A DNA stretch of 64,000 bases from Accumulibacter sp. (GTDB taxonomy: Bacteria > Pseudomonadota > Gammaproteobacteria > Burkholderiales > Rhodocyclaceae), in assembly GCA_024235715.1 (NCBI GenBank), contig JACKLW010000010.1:124001-188000 (forward strand), in the 5' to 3' direction. Positions 27,866 through 36,520 of the stretch are shown here, piece by piece (position 1 is the stretch's first letter; every line of letters starts with the position of its first letter). Position numbers and translations under genes: made by a program. The notes under the pieces were generated by a model. The model was not told where the DNA came from. It did no database searches and saw nothing but the letters and a program-made list of their open reading frames with translations.

Positions 27866-28939
27866 TTAAGCACGGATGACCTCGGCCTTCTTGCCGCCGA
27901 CACGATAATCCTCGATCCTGCCAAACATGCCCCGGAACGCGCCCCAGCCGATGGACATCGCCTGGACGACCATGAAGAACGGAGCCAGCAGCTTCAGCGA
28001 CAGCGACCCGTTCATCCGCAGCACGAACGGAATCGTGCTCGCGAAAAGCGCTAACCAGGCGGTCACGGCGGCTATGCCGAGCCATGCAACACCACTGAGC
28101 GCCAGAATGGAGAGCGACGGGGCCAGTGCTGAGAGGAGGATCTGAAACTTCAGCGTCTGCGGCGTGTAGCTGTCCCGCACGAGCTTTTCTGGATAGCGCT
28201 TGAAGACCAGCGTGCGCCAATAGCCGCGCCCTATCTTCTTGCTGATGTAGTCGCCCCAGGTCGCGGGATGGCGATGATAGACCAATCCCTTCGGTGCGAA
28301 GACGATACGGTGCCCGTGTTGCGCGAGACGGTACGATAGCTCGAGATCGTCCGCATTGTTCGGTATGCGCTCGTCGAAGCCCTGTGTATCCAGAAAAGCC
28401 TGGCGACGCACCGCGCAAGAATGCGTAAACGCGATATCGATAAAACGATGTCTGGCAACATAGCGGTAACGATCTTCGAACTCCGTCTGCGCCAACCGCG
28501 CAACCGCACTCTGTTGCTTGGTCAGATAACCTCCAGCCACTGCCTGAATCTCCTCGTCCGCAAGAGGTTTCATCATCTCTTCGACCCAGTTCAGGGTTGG
28601 CTCGCAGTCGGCGTCGGTGAATAGCACGACATCGCCCTCTGCCTCCTGGACCCCACGATTGCGGGCCGCACCGGCGCCGCCCCAAGGCTTCTGTATCAAG
28701 CGCAGGCGGGGCGACGACCCCTCCTTCGACCAGGCATCCATCTCTGCCTGCACCATCGCGGCTGTATCGTCCGTGGACTCGTCGTCGATTACGATCACCT
28801 CCAGTTTGGCGCTCGGGTAGCTCTGCTGGCGCAGTGCCGCAAGACAGTCCGGCAGCACTGCCATGCCATTTCGGACCGGGATGATGACGGTGACGCTGGG
28901 TTGTTCCATTCGTTCATTCTCCACTGCGTGTTCCGACAC
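27866..28939 (-). CDS. GT2 glycosyltransferase with C-terminal membrane segments
   Basis: 357 aa. GT-A motifs TVIIPVRNG, IDDESTDDT and FTDADCEP (DxD) in the N-terminal half; two or three hydrophobic helices near the C-terminus (about 265-330) should anchor it to the inner membrane. Start at 28939 or at the in-frame ATG 28909, which begins closer to the conserved motif. Transcribed with the priming transferase from the sigma-54 promoter about 180 nt upstream. Confidence 0.87.
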   Translation of the reverse strand: MSEHAVENERMEQPSVTVIIPVRNGMAVLPDCLAALRQQSYPSAKLEVIVIDDESTDDTAAMVQAEMDAWSKEGSSPRLRLIQKPWGGAGAARNRGVQEAEGDVVLFTDADCEPTLNWVEEMMKPLADEEIQAVAGGYLTKQQSAVARLAQTEFEDRYRYVARHRFIDIAFTHSCAVRRQAFLDTQGFDERIPNNADDLELSYRLAQHGHRIVFAPKGLVYHRHPATWGDYISKKIGRGYWRTLVFKRYPEKLVRDSYTPQTLKFQILLSALAPSLSILALSGVAWLGIAAVTAWLALFASTIPFVLRMNGSLSLKLLAPFFMVVQAMSIGWGAFRGMFGRIEDYRVGGKKAEVIRA

Positions 28940-29117
28940 GCGACATGTGCAAGCCTACCGGGACAGCGAAACAGCACACGCAAAAAAAGACACGCTTGGG
29001 TACAAAGAGTTTCCGGCAAGGTCCGGCGCACTGGCGGCAACCGGCCCGGAGAACCTCTGCCCGGAACCCTGTTGCGCGCGGCAAAAAGAAAAGCAGCGGG
29101 GCCTACAAAAAAAAGCA

Positions 29118-29133
29118 AGCATATACCGTGCCA
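29118..29133 (-). promoter_or_regulatory. Sigma-54 promoter of the GT2/priming transferase pair
   Basis: On the minus strand: TGGCACG-GTAT-ATGCT, a full -24 element and a near-consensus -12 with the required GG-N10-GC spacing. Predicted start about 29107. It is almost identical to the promoter at 30585-30600, including the GTAT spacer. Confidence 0.72.
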
Positions 29134-29208
29134 GAAGAGGTCTGTGAGTGCTATATCAACCGCTTGCACTGCCTCTTGCCCCGGCAAGCCGGACGCAGGC
29201 AGGCCTGC

Positions 29209-29225
29209 TGTAAATATCCTCGACA
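29209..29225 (-). promoter_or_regulatory. Candidate enhancer-binding-protein site (TGTCG-N6-TTTACA), copy 2
   Basis: On the minus strand TGTCGAGGATATTTACA, 75 bp upstream of the -24 element at 29133. Same orientation and pattern as copies at 3581 and 30665; the gap is longer by about one DNA helical turn. Confidence 0.6.
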
Positions 29226-29595
29226 AATTCGCACACGTGCTCGCGACCAACCCGCCTGTCAAGGCATTCGCTATCTGCTTCTTCTTCCCGAGTGTCAATG
29301 GGCTGAAGTCTCTGCTTGTAATGCGACCACGCTTTGCTACCGCGAATAACGCCGCGAGACTTCCGGCCGAACAGGTTTCCTCCTGCTCTTCGCAAAGACT
29401 GGCAGGCAAGCCCGGTAACGACCACCAACGATTAACGCGGAGAACAGCGCTGACGTCGTCCAGTTGCGCACACCGGACGACGCAGGGCAGGCACGCTTCT
29501 TGGGCACGTCTGGCCGCGTCGCGCCCAGAACCTGTGCCGCGGGTCCCAGGCGCCGCGATGTCGGTTCTCGTACAGACGCACGCAAACCCGGTCCC

Positions 29596-29624
29596 AAAAA
29601 AAACACGGCGCAAATCGCCGTGTT
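29596..29624 (-). terminator. Rho-independent terminator after the PEP-CTERM gene
   Basis: Perfect 9-bp stem (AACACGGCG / CGCCGTGTT) with a 5-base loop, followed on the minus strand by a run of eight T. It lies about 100 nt beyond the PEP-CTERM stop and before the GT2 promoter, so the two minus-strand units are separate transcripts. Confidence 0.85.
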
Positions 29625-29724
29625 GTGCCCTTCAAAGGTCCTTGGCCACTTGGCGCGACCCGCTTCACAAATAGGAAGTGAGGGCGGCGGCACTTGCGGA
29701 GGGGAAAAGCGAGAGCGCTACCGA

Positions 29725-30438
29725 TCAAGCCAGTTTTTTGCGCCCCACCCTCCAGCCGAAAGCAAGCAGGCCCAAGCCGATCAGACTGAGGACGGTTGGC
29801 TCCGGCGTGTTGTTGACCTGCAGGCGCTGCACACCACTGCCGGGAACCTGGGAATCGTAGACCGCCGAAAAATACGAAACGTCGGCGCCCCTGTAGTAAT
29901 ACCAGCCGGCCTCACCCGTATCGCCGGCCTGCAACGAGTAGTCGATGACCTGCGTAAAATCGGCAGCTGGAATAAACATGTTGGAGGCGCTGGAAACAGA
30001 CTGGAGTGCAACCACGACATCCGCACCCGTTTCGCCGAAGTCAGTGGTAGCCGCGGCATCGAACAAGGGCAGTCCCTGACTGAGGTAGCTCGCCAGATAC
30101 TGAAAATTCCCGAACCCGGCCCCGGCAGTCGATGACACCGACGAGAAGGACAAACCGTCAACAGTAACCGTGGTCGTGAACGAGGGCCCCGATCCCTCCG
30201 ACTGGATGGCATAAGGAGGATCGGTAGTGATCAACGGGTTGAGGTCTGGATCGATCGTGACCTGCATGCTGAAAGCCTTACCCGCCAATGAGCCACCACC
30301 AACAAGCCCGAGCGGATCGTCGCCCGTGGTGATCGTGCCGCTGGTGGCAATTGTCCAGGGTATTGCATGCGCTACGGGCGCGACCAAGGTAAACGCTGCT
30401 GCGCAGAGGAGCAGCGAAAGTTTGGTTGCAACTGACAT
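29725..30438 (-). CDS. PEP-CTERM sorting-domain protein
   Basis: 237 aa. Signal peptide (KLSLLLCAAAFTLVAPVAHA), a beta-rich middle of about 180 residues with no known catalytic motif, and a C-terminal tail with PEPTVLSLIGLGLLAFGW then basic residues: the PEP-CTERM signal cut by exosortase (XrtA-type) in EPS-producing bacteria. The ATG at 30438 is preceded by AAAAGGAGAA; an upstream in-frame start at 30492 would hide the signal peptide. It is driven from the sigma-54 promoter at 30585-30600 and ends at a strong terminator. No exosortase gene lies in this window. Such proteins are surface or matrix components in floc-forming bacteria. Confidence 0.9.
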   Translation of the reverse strand: MSVATKLSLLLCAAAFTLVAPVAHAIPWTIATSGTITTGDDPLGLVGGGSLAGKAFSMQVTIDPDLNPLITTDPPYAIQSEGSGPSFTTTVTVDGLSFSSVSSTAGAGFGNFQYLASYLSQGLPLFDAAATTDFGETGADVVVALQSVSSASNMFIPAADFTQVIDYSLQAGDTGEAGWYYYRGADVSYFSAVYDSQVPGSGVQRLQVNNTPEPTVLSLIGLGLLAFGWRVGRKKLA

Positions 30439-30584
30439 AGTCGATTCTCCTTTTTTGCGATGGCGACTTGACCAACCTGGCCAACCGGGCAATACGGCAA
30501 CCTACCGACCAGCAACCCGAAAGGCCCCGAGCGGTTCGCCCGAGCGCGATTCGCGCCCTGCCGTTGCACCTTATACGATACAAA

Positions 30585-30600
30585 AGCACATACTGTGCCA
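30585..30600 (-). promoter_or_regulatory. Sigma-54 promoter of the PEP-CTERM gene
   Basis: On the minus strand: TGGCACA-GTAT-GTGCT, with GG-N10-GC spacing and a 14/16 match to the GT2 promoter. Predicted start about 30573. RpoN control of PEP-CTERM genes with the PrsK/PrsR two-component pair is known in floc-forming betaproteobacteria. Confidence 0.72.
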
Positions 30601-30664
30601 GTCCTGTCAAGCCAATGATTACTCAGACAATTTGAAATATTTCCCGGCGATCGAAGCTGCTCGG

Positions 30665-30681
30665 TGTAAAAAATTCCGACA
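30665..30681 (-). promoter_or_regulatory. Candidate enhancer-binding-protein site (TGTCG-N6-TTTACA), copy 3
   Basis: On the minus strand TGTCGGAATTTTTTACA, 64 bp upstream of the -24 element at 30600, matching the 65-bp gap of copy 1. Confidence 0.6.
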
Positions 30682-30976
30682 CCTGCGCGGCGGTTCAGGA
30701 GGGCGGCAAGCTCAGAAGTGGCGTTCGGCTTGACCCTCCGTGTACGCCATGCGACAAAAAAAGAGATGCGCGAACCCAGCCAGATGATTCCGCCTCGACG
30801 AGCAAGCAGCGTATCGCGCCCTCGGCGATCGCGCAGAGGCCGCTGGCAAACTTCGTTCCACCGTTGGCCAGGACCACGGAAACCAAAACGGGCCCCGTGG
30901 CCCGCGTCGTCGAGCATCATAGCGACCATCAGTTCGTCGGCTGCCATTCGTTGGACGATCGACGATTTCCGACAGA

Positions 30977-31714
30977 TCAAGATGAACCAACAACATTCAA
31001 GCGCCTGCCACCTGACACGAGCAAACCGGACTCCAGCAGCACATCGACGCCCGCCGCCGGCCTGACCGCCCGTGCCGGAATATCCTTGCCGGCACGCCAG
31101 TCCGCTACCGCCCGGTGTTTGGCGTCGCCGCCGACCAGAAACAACACCTGCCGCGCACGGGCCAGGCGCGCTGCGCTCAGCGACACCCTTCGTGGCGGTG
31201 GCTTCGGTGCGTCGAACACCGCCAGGGTGTCCGGCGAGCCGGACGCGCTCCCCCACTCGCGACCCGGAAACAGGCTTGCGGTGTGGCCGTCCTCGCCAAG
31301 CCCGAGCAGGACGAGGTCGAATTCGCCAACGTCATGCAGCACTTCGGCATAACTGCGCGCGGCCTGAACGGCGCCCGATTCCCCGGCTATCGCATGCACC
31401 TGCGCCGTGGGGATCGACACCTGGTCGAGCCAGGCGTCGGCGGCCATCCGCGAGTTGCGCTCGGGATCGTCGGCCGGCAGGCAGCGCTCGTCGCCAAAGT
31501 AGATGTGCCATGCGCTCCAGTCGGTGCTGGCCGTGCGCAAGCGCTGATAAACGGCGCGCGGCGTGTTGCCGCCGGCGAGGACGATGTGAAACCGGCCGCG
31601 TGCCGCAATCGCCTGCGCGGCACTCGTGAGAATGGCCTCGAGCGCCGCCTGCTGCAAGGCGCGCTCGTCGGCAACGGCGTGCCAGCGCGGTTGCGCCGGA
31701 GCCGCGCTATGCAT
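30977..31714 (-). CDS. pgl: 6-phosphogluconolactonase (DevB/SOL type)
   Basis: 245 aa. Hydrolyses 6-phosphogluconolactone, the product of Zwf. Family blocks ARGRFHIVLAGGNTPRAVYQ, YFGDERCLPADDPERNSRMA and LVLLGLGEDGHTASLFPG are intact. The ATG at 31714 opens the conserved region; further in-frame starts upstream add a non-conserved tail. Divergent from gnd-zwf across about 270 bp, so all three oxidative pentose-phosphate steps are clustered. Confidence 0.93.
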   Translation of the reverse strand: MHSAAPAQPRWHAVADERALQQAALEAILTSAAQAIAARGRFHIVLAGGNTPRAVYQRLRTASTDWSAWHIYFGDERCLPADDPERNSRMAADAWLDQVSIPTAQVHAIAGESGAVQAARSYAEVLHDVGEFDLVLLGLGEDGHTASLFPGREWGSASGSPDTLAVFDAPKPPPRRVSLSAARLARARQVLFLVGGDAKHRAVADWRAGKDIPARAVRPAAGVDVLLESGLLVSGGRRLNVVGSS

Positions 31715-31984
31715 CGCCCTGGAACCGACCGCCGGTACGCCATGCACCGGGAGCGGGCCGATTCCGCCCCACTGCAGTTTGAATGCGCATGAACTTTCCC
31801 TGCCTGAGCATGCCTCCCCCTCTGTTTTCAAGTGATCGCGCCTGGCGCCATGGACGCAGGTCGTCCAGTATAGTGGCGGACGAGCAGTGCTTCCACCTGG
31901 CCGCAGACGGAGCAACTCGCGATGCACAACGACGACGCGCAAGCGCCGTCACCAACGAGTGACCTCAGTGAGGAGAGAATCGCA

Positions 31985-33019
31985 ATGCAGATTGGCATGA
32001 TCGGACTGGGACGAATGGGCGCTTTCATGGCACAACGCCTGCTGCGCGGCGGCCATGACTGCGTCGTCCATGACCACGACCCGGCAGCTGTTGACCGCTT
32101 GGCCTTGCTGGGTGCCAGCGGCGCGGCGTCCTTGCGGGAAATGGTCGCGGCGCTGGCCCGACCGCGCGCGATCTGGCTGATGCTGCCGGCGGCAATTGTC
32201 GACCAGGTGCTGGCGGCACTGACCCCGCTACTCGACAAGGGCGATATCGTCATCGACGGCGGCAACTCGCATTACCACGACGACCTTCGCCGCGCGAGCG
32301 CGCTGCGTGCGCTTGAGCTTCACCACGTCGACGTCGGCACGAGCGGCGGCGTCGCCGGGCTCGATCGCGGTTATTGTCTGATGATCGGCGGCGAAGATGC
32401 GGTCGTGCGGCACCTCCAGCCACTGTTCGCGACGCTGGCGCCAGGCGCCGGCAGCACGACGCCGACGCCGGGTCGAAGCGAGAAGAACGGCAGCGCCGAT
32501 CAAGGCTATCTGCATTGCGGAGCAAACGGCGCCGGCCACTTCGTCAAGATGGTACACAACGGCATCGAGTACGGCATCATGGCCGCCTACGCGGAGGGGC
32601 TGAACATCCTGCGTCACGCCAACATCGGCAAACGGACACATGCCGTCGACGCCGAAACCACCCCCCTGCGCCAGCCCGAGCTCTATCAATACGACATGGA
32701 CCTGCCCGAGATCGCCGAAGTCTGGCGGCGCGGCAGCGTCATCGGCTCCTGGCTGCTCGACCTGACCGCGACCGCGCTCGCCGCCGACCCGGCCCTCGCC
32801 GGCTTCCAGGGCCGCGTCTCGGACTCCGGCGAAGGGCGGTGGACGATCCAGGCGGCGATCGACGAGGCGGTGCCGGCACCGGTACTGAGCGCGGCACTCT
32901 ATGCGCGCTTCAGTTCGCGCGGCGAAGAGGACTTCGCGAATCGCATCCTTTCGGCGATGCGCCATCAATTCGGCGGCCACGTCGAAAAGCCTGCGGATGA
33001 ATCCGCAGCGGAGGGTTGA
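31985..33019 (+). CDS. gnd: 6-phosphogluconate dehydrogenase, short (YqeC/NAD-type) form
   Basis: 344 aa, against about 470 for the common long enzyme. Rossmann start [19 protein letters not shown], substrate block [21 protein letters not shown], and catalytic [15 protein letters not shown]. Oxidative decarboxylation of 6-phosphogluconate to ribulose-5-phosphate. The start at 31985 follows AGGAGAG and opens the Rossmann motif. Separated by one base from zwf, so co-transcribed. Confidence 0.92.
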   Translation: MQIGMIGLGRMGAFMAQRLLRGGHDCVVHDHDPAAVDRLALLGASGAASLREMVAALARPRAIWLMLPAAIVDQVLAALTPLLDKGDIVIDGGNSHYHDDLRRASALRALELHHVDVGTSGGVAGLDRGYCLMIGGEDAVVRHLQPLFATLAPGAGSTTPTPGRSEKNGSADQGYLHCGANGAGHFVKMVHNGIEYGIMAAYAEGLNILRHANIGKRTHAVDAETTPLRQPELYQYDMDLPEIAEVWRRGSVIGSWLLDLTATALAADPALAGFQGRVSDSGEGRWTIQAAIDEAVPAPVLSAALYARFSSRGEEDFANRILSAMRHQFGGHVEKPADESAAEG

Positions 33020-33020
33020 A

Positions 33021-34424
33021 ATGAGCGACTCGACCGCGACCCCCATGGCGTCGGACGCACTGGTCGTCTTCGGCGTCAGTGGCGACCTGGCCTACAAGAA
33101 GATCTTTCCGGCGCTCTATGGCATGTGCCGGGACGGCGAACTGGACGTGCCGGTGATCGGCGTCGCATCGTCGCCCTGGGACATCGAACAACTGCGCGGG
33201 CGCGCGAAAGAGAGCATCGCGAATCATGGCGCGGACAGCGACCCGCGCATCCTCGAACGGCTCCTGCCGCTGCTGCGCTACGTCAGCGGCGACTACAACG
33301 ACCCGGCGACCTTTGCCGCGATCAGGCAGGCGCTCGGCGACGCCCGCCGGCCGGCGCACTACCTGGCGATTCCGCCAACGCTCTTTCCCACCGTGATCAA
33401 GGGCCTCGGCGCGGAAGGCCTGGCGACACAGGCGAGGGTCATCGTCGAGAAGCCTTTTGGCCGTGACCTGGCCTCGGCGCGCGAACTCAACCGCATCGCG
33501 CGGGAGGTATTTCCCGACGACGCGATTTTCCGCATCGATCACTTCCTCGGCAAGGAAGCGATCATGAACATCCTCTACTTCCGCTTCGCCAACTCCTTCC
33601 TCGAGCCGATCTGGAACCGCAACCATGTGGCCAGCGTGCAGATCACGCTGGCCGAGCAGTTCGGCGTTCAGGGTCGTGGCGCCTTCTACGAGAGCGCCGG
33701 CTGCCTGCGCGACGTGATCCAGAACCATCTCTTCCAGATCGTCGCACTGCTGGCCATGGAGCCGCCCGCGTACCGCGGCTTCGAAGCGGTGCACAGCGAG
33801 AAGGCCAGCGTCCTGCGCGCCATGCGCCAGCTGCAACCCGACGACCTGGTGCGCGGCCAGTACGCCGGCTATCGTGACGAGGCGCAGGTGGCGAAGGACT
33901 CGGACGTCGAGACCTACTGTGCGCTGCGACTGCAGATCGACTCATGGCGCTGGGCGGGCGTGCCCTGGTATCTGCGCTCGGGCAAGCTGCTGCCACAGAC
34001 GGTCAGCGAGGTGCGCGTCCAGCTCAAGCCGCCGCCGCAGAAGCTGTTCGCCGATTCTGCGCCGGCCGACGGGAGCAGCAACTACCTGCGTTTCCATCTC
34101 GCGCCATGCTCGTCGATCGCCCTCGCGGCGCGCGTCAAGCGTGCCGGCAAGGAATTCACCGGCGAGCAGCGAGAGCTCCTGGTGATCGAGGAAGAGGCCA
34201 ACATCGATTCGCCCTACCAGCGACTGCTCGCCGACGCCATGTCCGGTGCCGGTGCGCTTTTTGCCCATGAGGCTTCGATAGAGGCCGCGTGGGCGATCGT
34301 TCAGCCGGTGCTGGACCATCCGCATCCGGTGCGCCCCTACGAGCCAGGCAGCTGGGGACCGCCGGAAGCCGATGCGCTGATCGCTGCCGATGGCGGCTGG
34401 CACAACCCGCAGGCAGCTTGCTGA
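33021..34424 (+). CDS. zwf: Glucose-6-phosphate 1-dehydrogenase
   Basis: 467 aa. NADP motif [17 protein letters not shown] at the N-terminus; active-site [15 protein letters not shown]; further [19 protein letters not shown]. Makes 6-phosphogluconolactone and NADPH. Shine-Dalgarno GGAGGG precedes the ATG at 33021, and gnd ends at 33019. Convergent with the ABC transporter ATPase gene 28 bp downstream. Confidence 0.94.
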   Translation: MSDSTATPMASDALVVFGVSGDLAYKKIFPALYGMCRDGELDVPVIGVASSPWDIEQLRGRAKESIANHGADSDPRILERLLPLLRYVSGDYNDPATFAAIRQALGDARRPAHYLAIPPTLFPTVIKGLGAEGLATQARVIVEKPFGRDLASARELNRIAREVFPDDAIFRIDHFLGKEAIMNILYFRFANSFLEPIWNRNHVASVQITLAEQFGVQGRGAFYESAGCLRDVIQNHLFQIVALLAMEPPAYRGFEAVHSEKASVLRAMRQLQPDDLVRGQYAGYRDEAQVAKDSDVETYCALRLQIDSWRWAGVPWYLRSGKLLPQTVSEVRVQLKPPPQKLFADSAPADGSSNYLRFHLAPCSSIALAARVKRAGKEFTGEQRELLVIEEEANIDSPYQRLLADAMSGAGALFAHEASIEAAWAIVQPVLDHPHPVRPYEPGSWGPPEADALIAADGGWHNPQAAC

Positions 34425-34452
34425 CACGCTGCCGCCCGCCAGCCGCAAGGCA

Positions 34453-35595
34453 TCAGGGAAACGCGGAGTGCGCCGGATCGGCTGGTTGCTGTGCAGCGTA
34501 GCGCGCTTGTGCGACGCCATCACTGCGAAAAAGATGCATCGCCTGCGGCGGCAAGTCGAACGGCAGCAGTTCGTCGGTGGCGATGTCGTCACGCGGGCTC
34601 TTGGCAAGCAGTGCTGTTCCGCTGCCCGGCAGCTCGAGATAGACGTGGCTCAGTTCGCCAAGACGCTCGACATGGCTGACGCGGGCGCGCTGCGTCCCCT
34701 GCCCGAGCAGCACATGTTCGGGACGAATGCCCAGCGTCACCGCCTCGCCCGGCATCAGCCCCCGTGACGACACCCGGGCGTCCCAGATCGTGCCGAGCAC
34801 GTCGACAGCCACCCCCGGGTGGCACAGCGATTTCACCGTCGCCTCGACGAAGTTCATCGCCGGCGAACCGATGAAGCCGGCGACGAAGCGGTTCGCCGGG
34901 TGGTGGTAGAGGTCCAGCGGCGGACCCGACTGTGCGACGCTGAGGGCGTCGGTACGGCCGGCAAGCGGCTGCAGCAGGACGATGCGGTCAGCCAGCGTCA
35001 TCGCCTCGACCTGATCATGCGTCACATAGACCATGCTCGCCGAACCGAGCGCGCGGTGCAGCCTGGCGATCTCGAGGCGCGTCTGCACGCGCAGGGCGGC
35101 GTCGAGATTGGACAGCGGTTCGTCGAACAGGAACACCTTCGGCTGGCGCACGATGGCACGCGCAATCGCCACCCGCTGCCGCTGTCCGCCCGACAGCTCC
35201 CTCGGCCGCCGCTGCAACAGGCCGTCGAGCTGCAGAATGCGTACCGCCCCGGCGATGCGTTGCTCGATCTCGCCGGCCGCCAGCTTGCGGTGCTGCAGAC
35301 CGAAGGCCATGTTCTGGTAGACGCTCATGTGCGGATACAGGGCATAGCTCTGGAAGACCATCGCCACGTTGCGCTGCGCCGGCGGCAGCTGATTGACCAG
35401 CAGGCCGTCGATCTCGATCTCGCCGGCACTGACCTCTTCGAGACCGGCCAGCAGGCGCAGCAGCGTCGATTTCCCACATCCGGAAGGCCCGACGAAGACG
35501 CAGAACTCGCCCGACGCGATGTCCAGATCGATGTCCTTCAACACCGGGATGTTGCCGAAAAACTTGCTGACGCCGCGCAGCGCGATGCGGCTCAT
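34453..35595 (-). CDS. Sugar ABC transporter ATP-binding protein (MalK/UgpC type)
   Basis: 380 aa. Walker A FVGPSGCGKSTLLRLLAGLE, Q-loop VFQSYALYPHMSV, signature LSGGQRQRVAIARA, Walker B VFLFDEPLSNLD, switch His in VYVTHDQVEAM, and the C-terminal TOBE-like regulatory half typical of MalK/UgpC. Energises import through the two permeases just upstream. Last gene of the minus-strand transporter unit. Confidence 0.92.
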   Translation of the reverse strand: MSRIALRGVSKFFGNIPVLKDIDLDIASGEFCVFVGPSGCGKSTLLRLLAGLEEVSAGEIEIDGLLVNQLPPAQRNVAMVFQSYALYPHMSVYQNMAFGLQHRKLAAGEIEQRIAGAVRILQLDGLLQRRPRELSGGQRQRVAIARAIVRQPKVFLFDEPLSNLDAALRVQTRLEIARLHRALGSASMVYVTHDQVEAMTLADRIVLLQPLAGRTDALSVAQSGPPLDLYHHPANRFVAGFIGSPAMNFVEATVKSLCHPGVAVDVLGTIWDARVSSRGLMPGEAVTLGIRPEHVLLGQGTQRARVSHVERLGELSHVYLELPGSGTALLAKSPRDDIATDELLPFDLPPQAMHLFRSDGVAQARYAAQQPADPAHSAFP

Positions 35596-35626
35596 CGTCC
35601 CGCTCCTGTCTGCCCGTGCATGGCCT

Positions 35627-36520
35627 TCACCCTTTCACTGCACCGGCCGACAGGCCGGCGACGATGCGCCGCTGGAAGACCACCACCAGCGCGACCAGCG
35701 GCAGGGTCACGATCACCGACGCGGCCATGATCCTGCCCCACGGCAGCTCGAAGCCGCTGGCGGTACTGATCAGCGCAATCGCCACCGGCACCGTGCGCGC
35801 CTCGGTCGACAGGGTGAAAGTCAGCGCGAAGAGGAATTCGTTCCAGGCGGCGATGAAGGCGAGCAGACCGGTGGCGACCATCGCCGGCCAGAGCAGCGGC
35901 ATGAAAACCCTGAAGACCAGCGTCAGCACGCCGACGCCGTCCATCGCCGCAGCCTCTTCCAGCTCTTTGGGCAACTGGCGCACGAACGTCACCAGCACCC
36001 ACACCGTGAACGGCAAGGTCAGTACCAGGTCGGCGATGACCAGCGCGCCGAGCGAGTCGTAGAGGCCAAAAAAGCGCACCAGCTCGAACATTCCCGACAG
36101 CACCGCCACCTGCGGCAGCATCGATGCCGACAGGATCAGCATCAGCAGCAAGCCGCGGCCGCGAAACTGGACCCGCCCGAAGGCCCAGGCGGCCATCAGG
36201 CTCAGGCCCAGCGACAGCGCGACGACACAGCCGGCAACGAGCAGCGAATTGAGCAGGTTCTGCGCAAACGGCTGCTCGGCAAAGACGCCGCTGTAGTTGG
36301 CCAGGGTCGGCGCCGCGGGCCACAGCGTCGGCGAGAAGAGTCCGGCACCCTGCTTGAATGAACTCGACAGCGCGTAGAGCAGCGGAAATACCGAGACGAA
36401 GACGAACAGCAGCGAGGCCGCCCAGTAGCCGATCCGGCCCCGGGGGAAGCGACGACGCCCGGGCGCCTGGCGCCGAGGCGAGGCCGCCGGGGCTTCGCGA
36501 GCTTCAGTCAGCCCGCTCAT
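35627..36520 (-). CDS. Sugar ABC transporter permease (MalG type)
   Basis: 297 aa, six membrane segments, with the EAA loop as EEAAAMDGVGVLTLVFRVFMP. The ATG at 36520 overlaps the stop of the MalF-type gene (ATGA), which sets the start; the long upstream frame is non-coding in this reading. Forms the transmembrane channel with the MalF-type partner. Confidence 0.9.
   Translation of the reverse strand: MSGLTEAREAPAASPRRQAPGRRRFPRGRIGYWAASLLFVFVSVFPLLYALSSSFKQGAGLFSPTLWPAAPTLANYSGVFAEQPFAQNLLNSLLVAGCVVALSLGLSLMAAWAFGRVQFRGRGLLLMLILSASMLPQVAVLSGMFELVRFFGLYDSLGALVIADLVLTLPFTVWVLVTFVRQLPKELEEAAAMDGVGVLTLVFRVFMPLLWPAMVATGLLAFIAAWNEFLFALTFTLSTEARTVPVAIALISTASGFELPWGRIMAASVIVTLPLVALVVVFQRRIVAGLSAGAVKG

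Larger units (their letters stand above)
28940..29724 (-). other. Gene-poor regulatory region between the GT2 and PEP-CTERM genes
   Basis: No supported gene in about 785 bp; the open frames give no recognisable protein. The region holds the GT2 promoter (29118-29133), its upstream element (29209-29225), a perfect CTTGCC/GGCAAG dyad (29173-29186) between them, and the terminator of the PEP-CTERM gene (29596-29624). Several A-runs occur at 28983-28989 and 29107-29114. Confidence 0.5.
30439..30976 (-). other. Promoter and intergenic region upstream of the PEP-CTERM gene
   Basis: Contains a leader of about 135 nt, the sigma-54 promoter, a perfect palindrome GAAATATTTC (30634-30643) between promoter and upstream element, and the element at 30665-30681. 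From about 30690 to 30976 open frames exist on both strands, but none resembles a known protein and none has a good ribosome site; I see no gene there. Confidence 0.4.

Noticed and set aside
30690-30976. Short minus-strand open frames upstream of the PEP-CTERM promoter
   Set aside because: Three overlapping frames, none with a ribosome site or known family.
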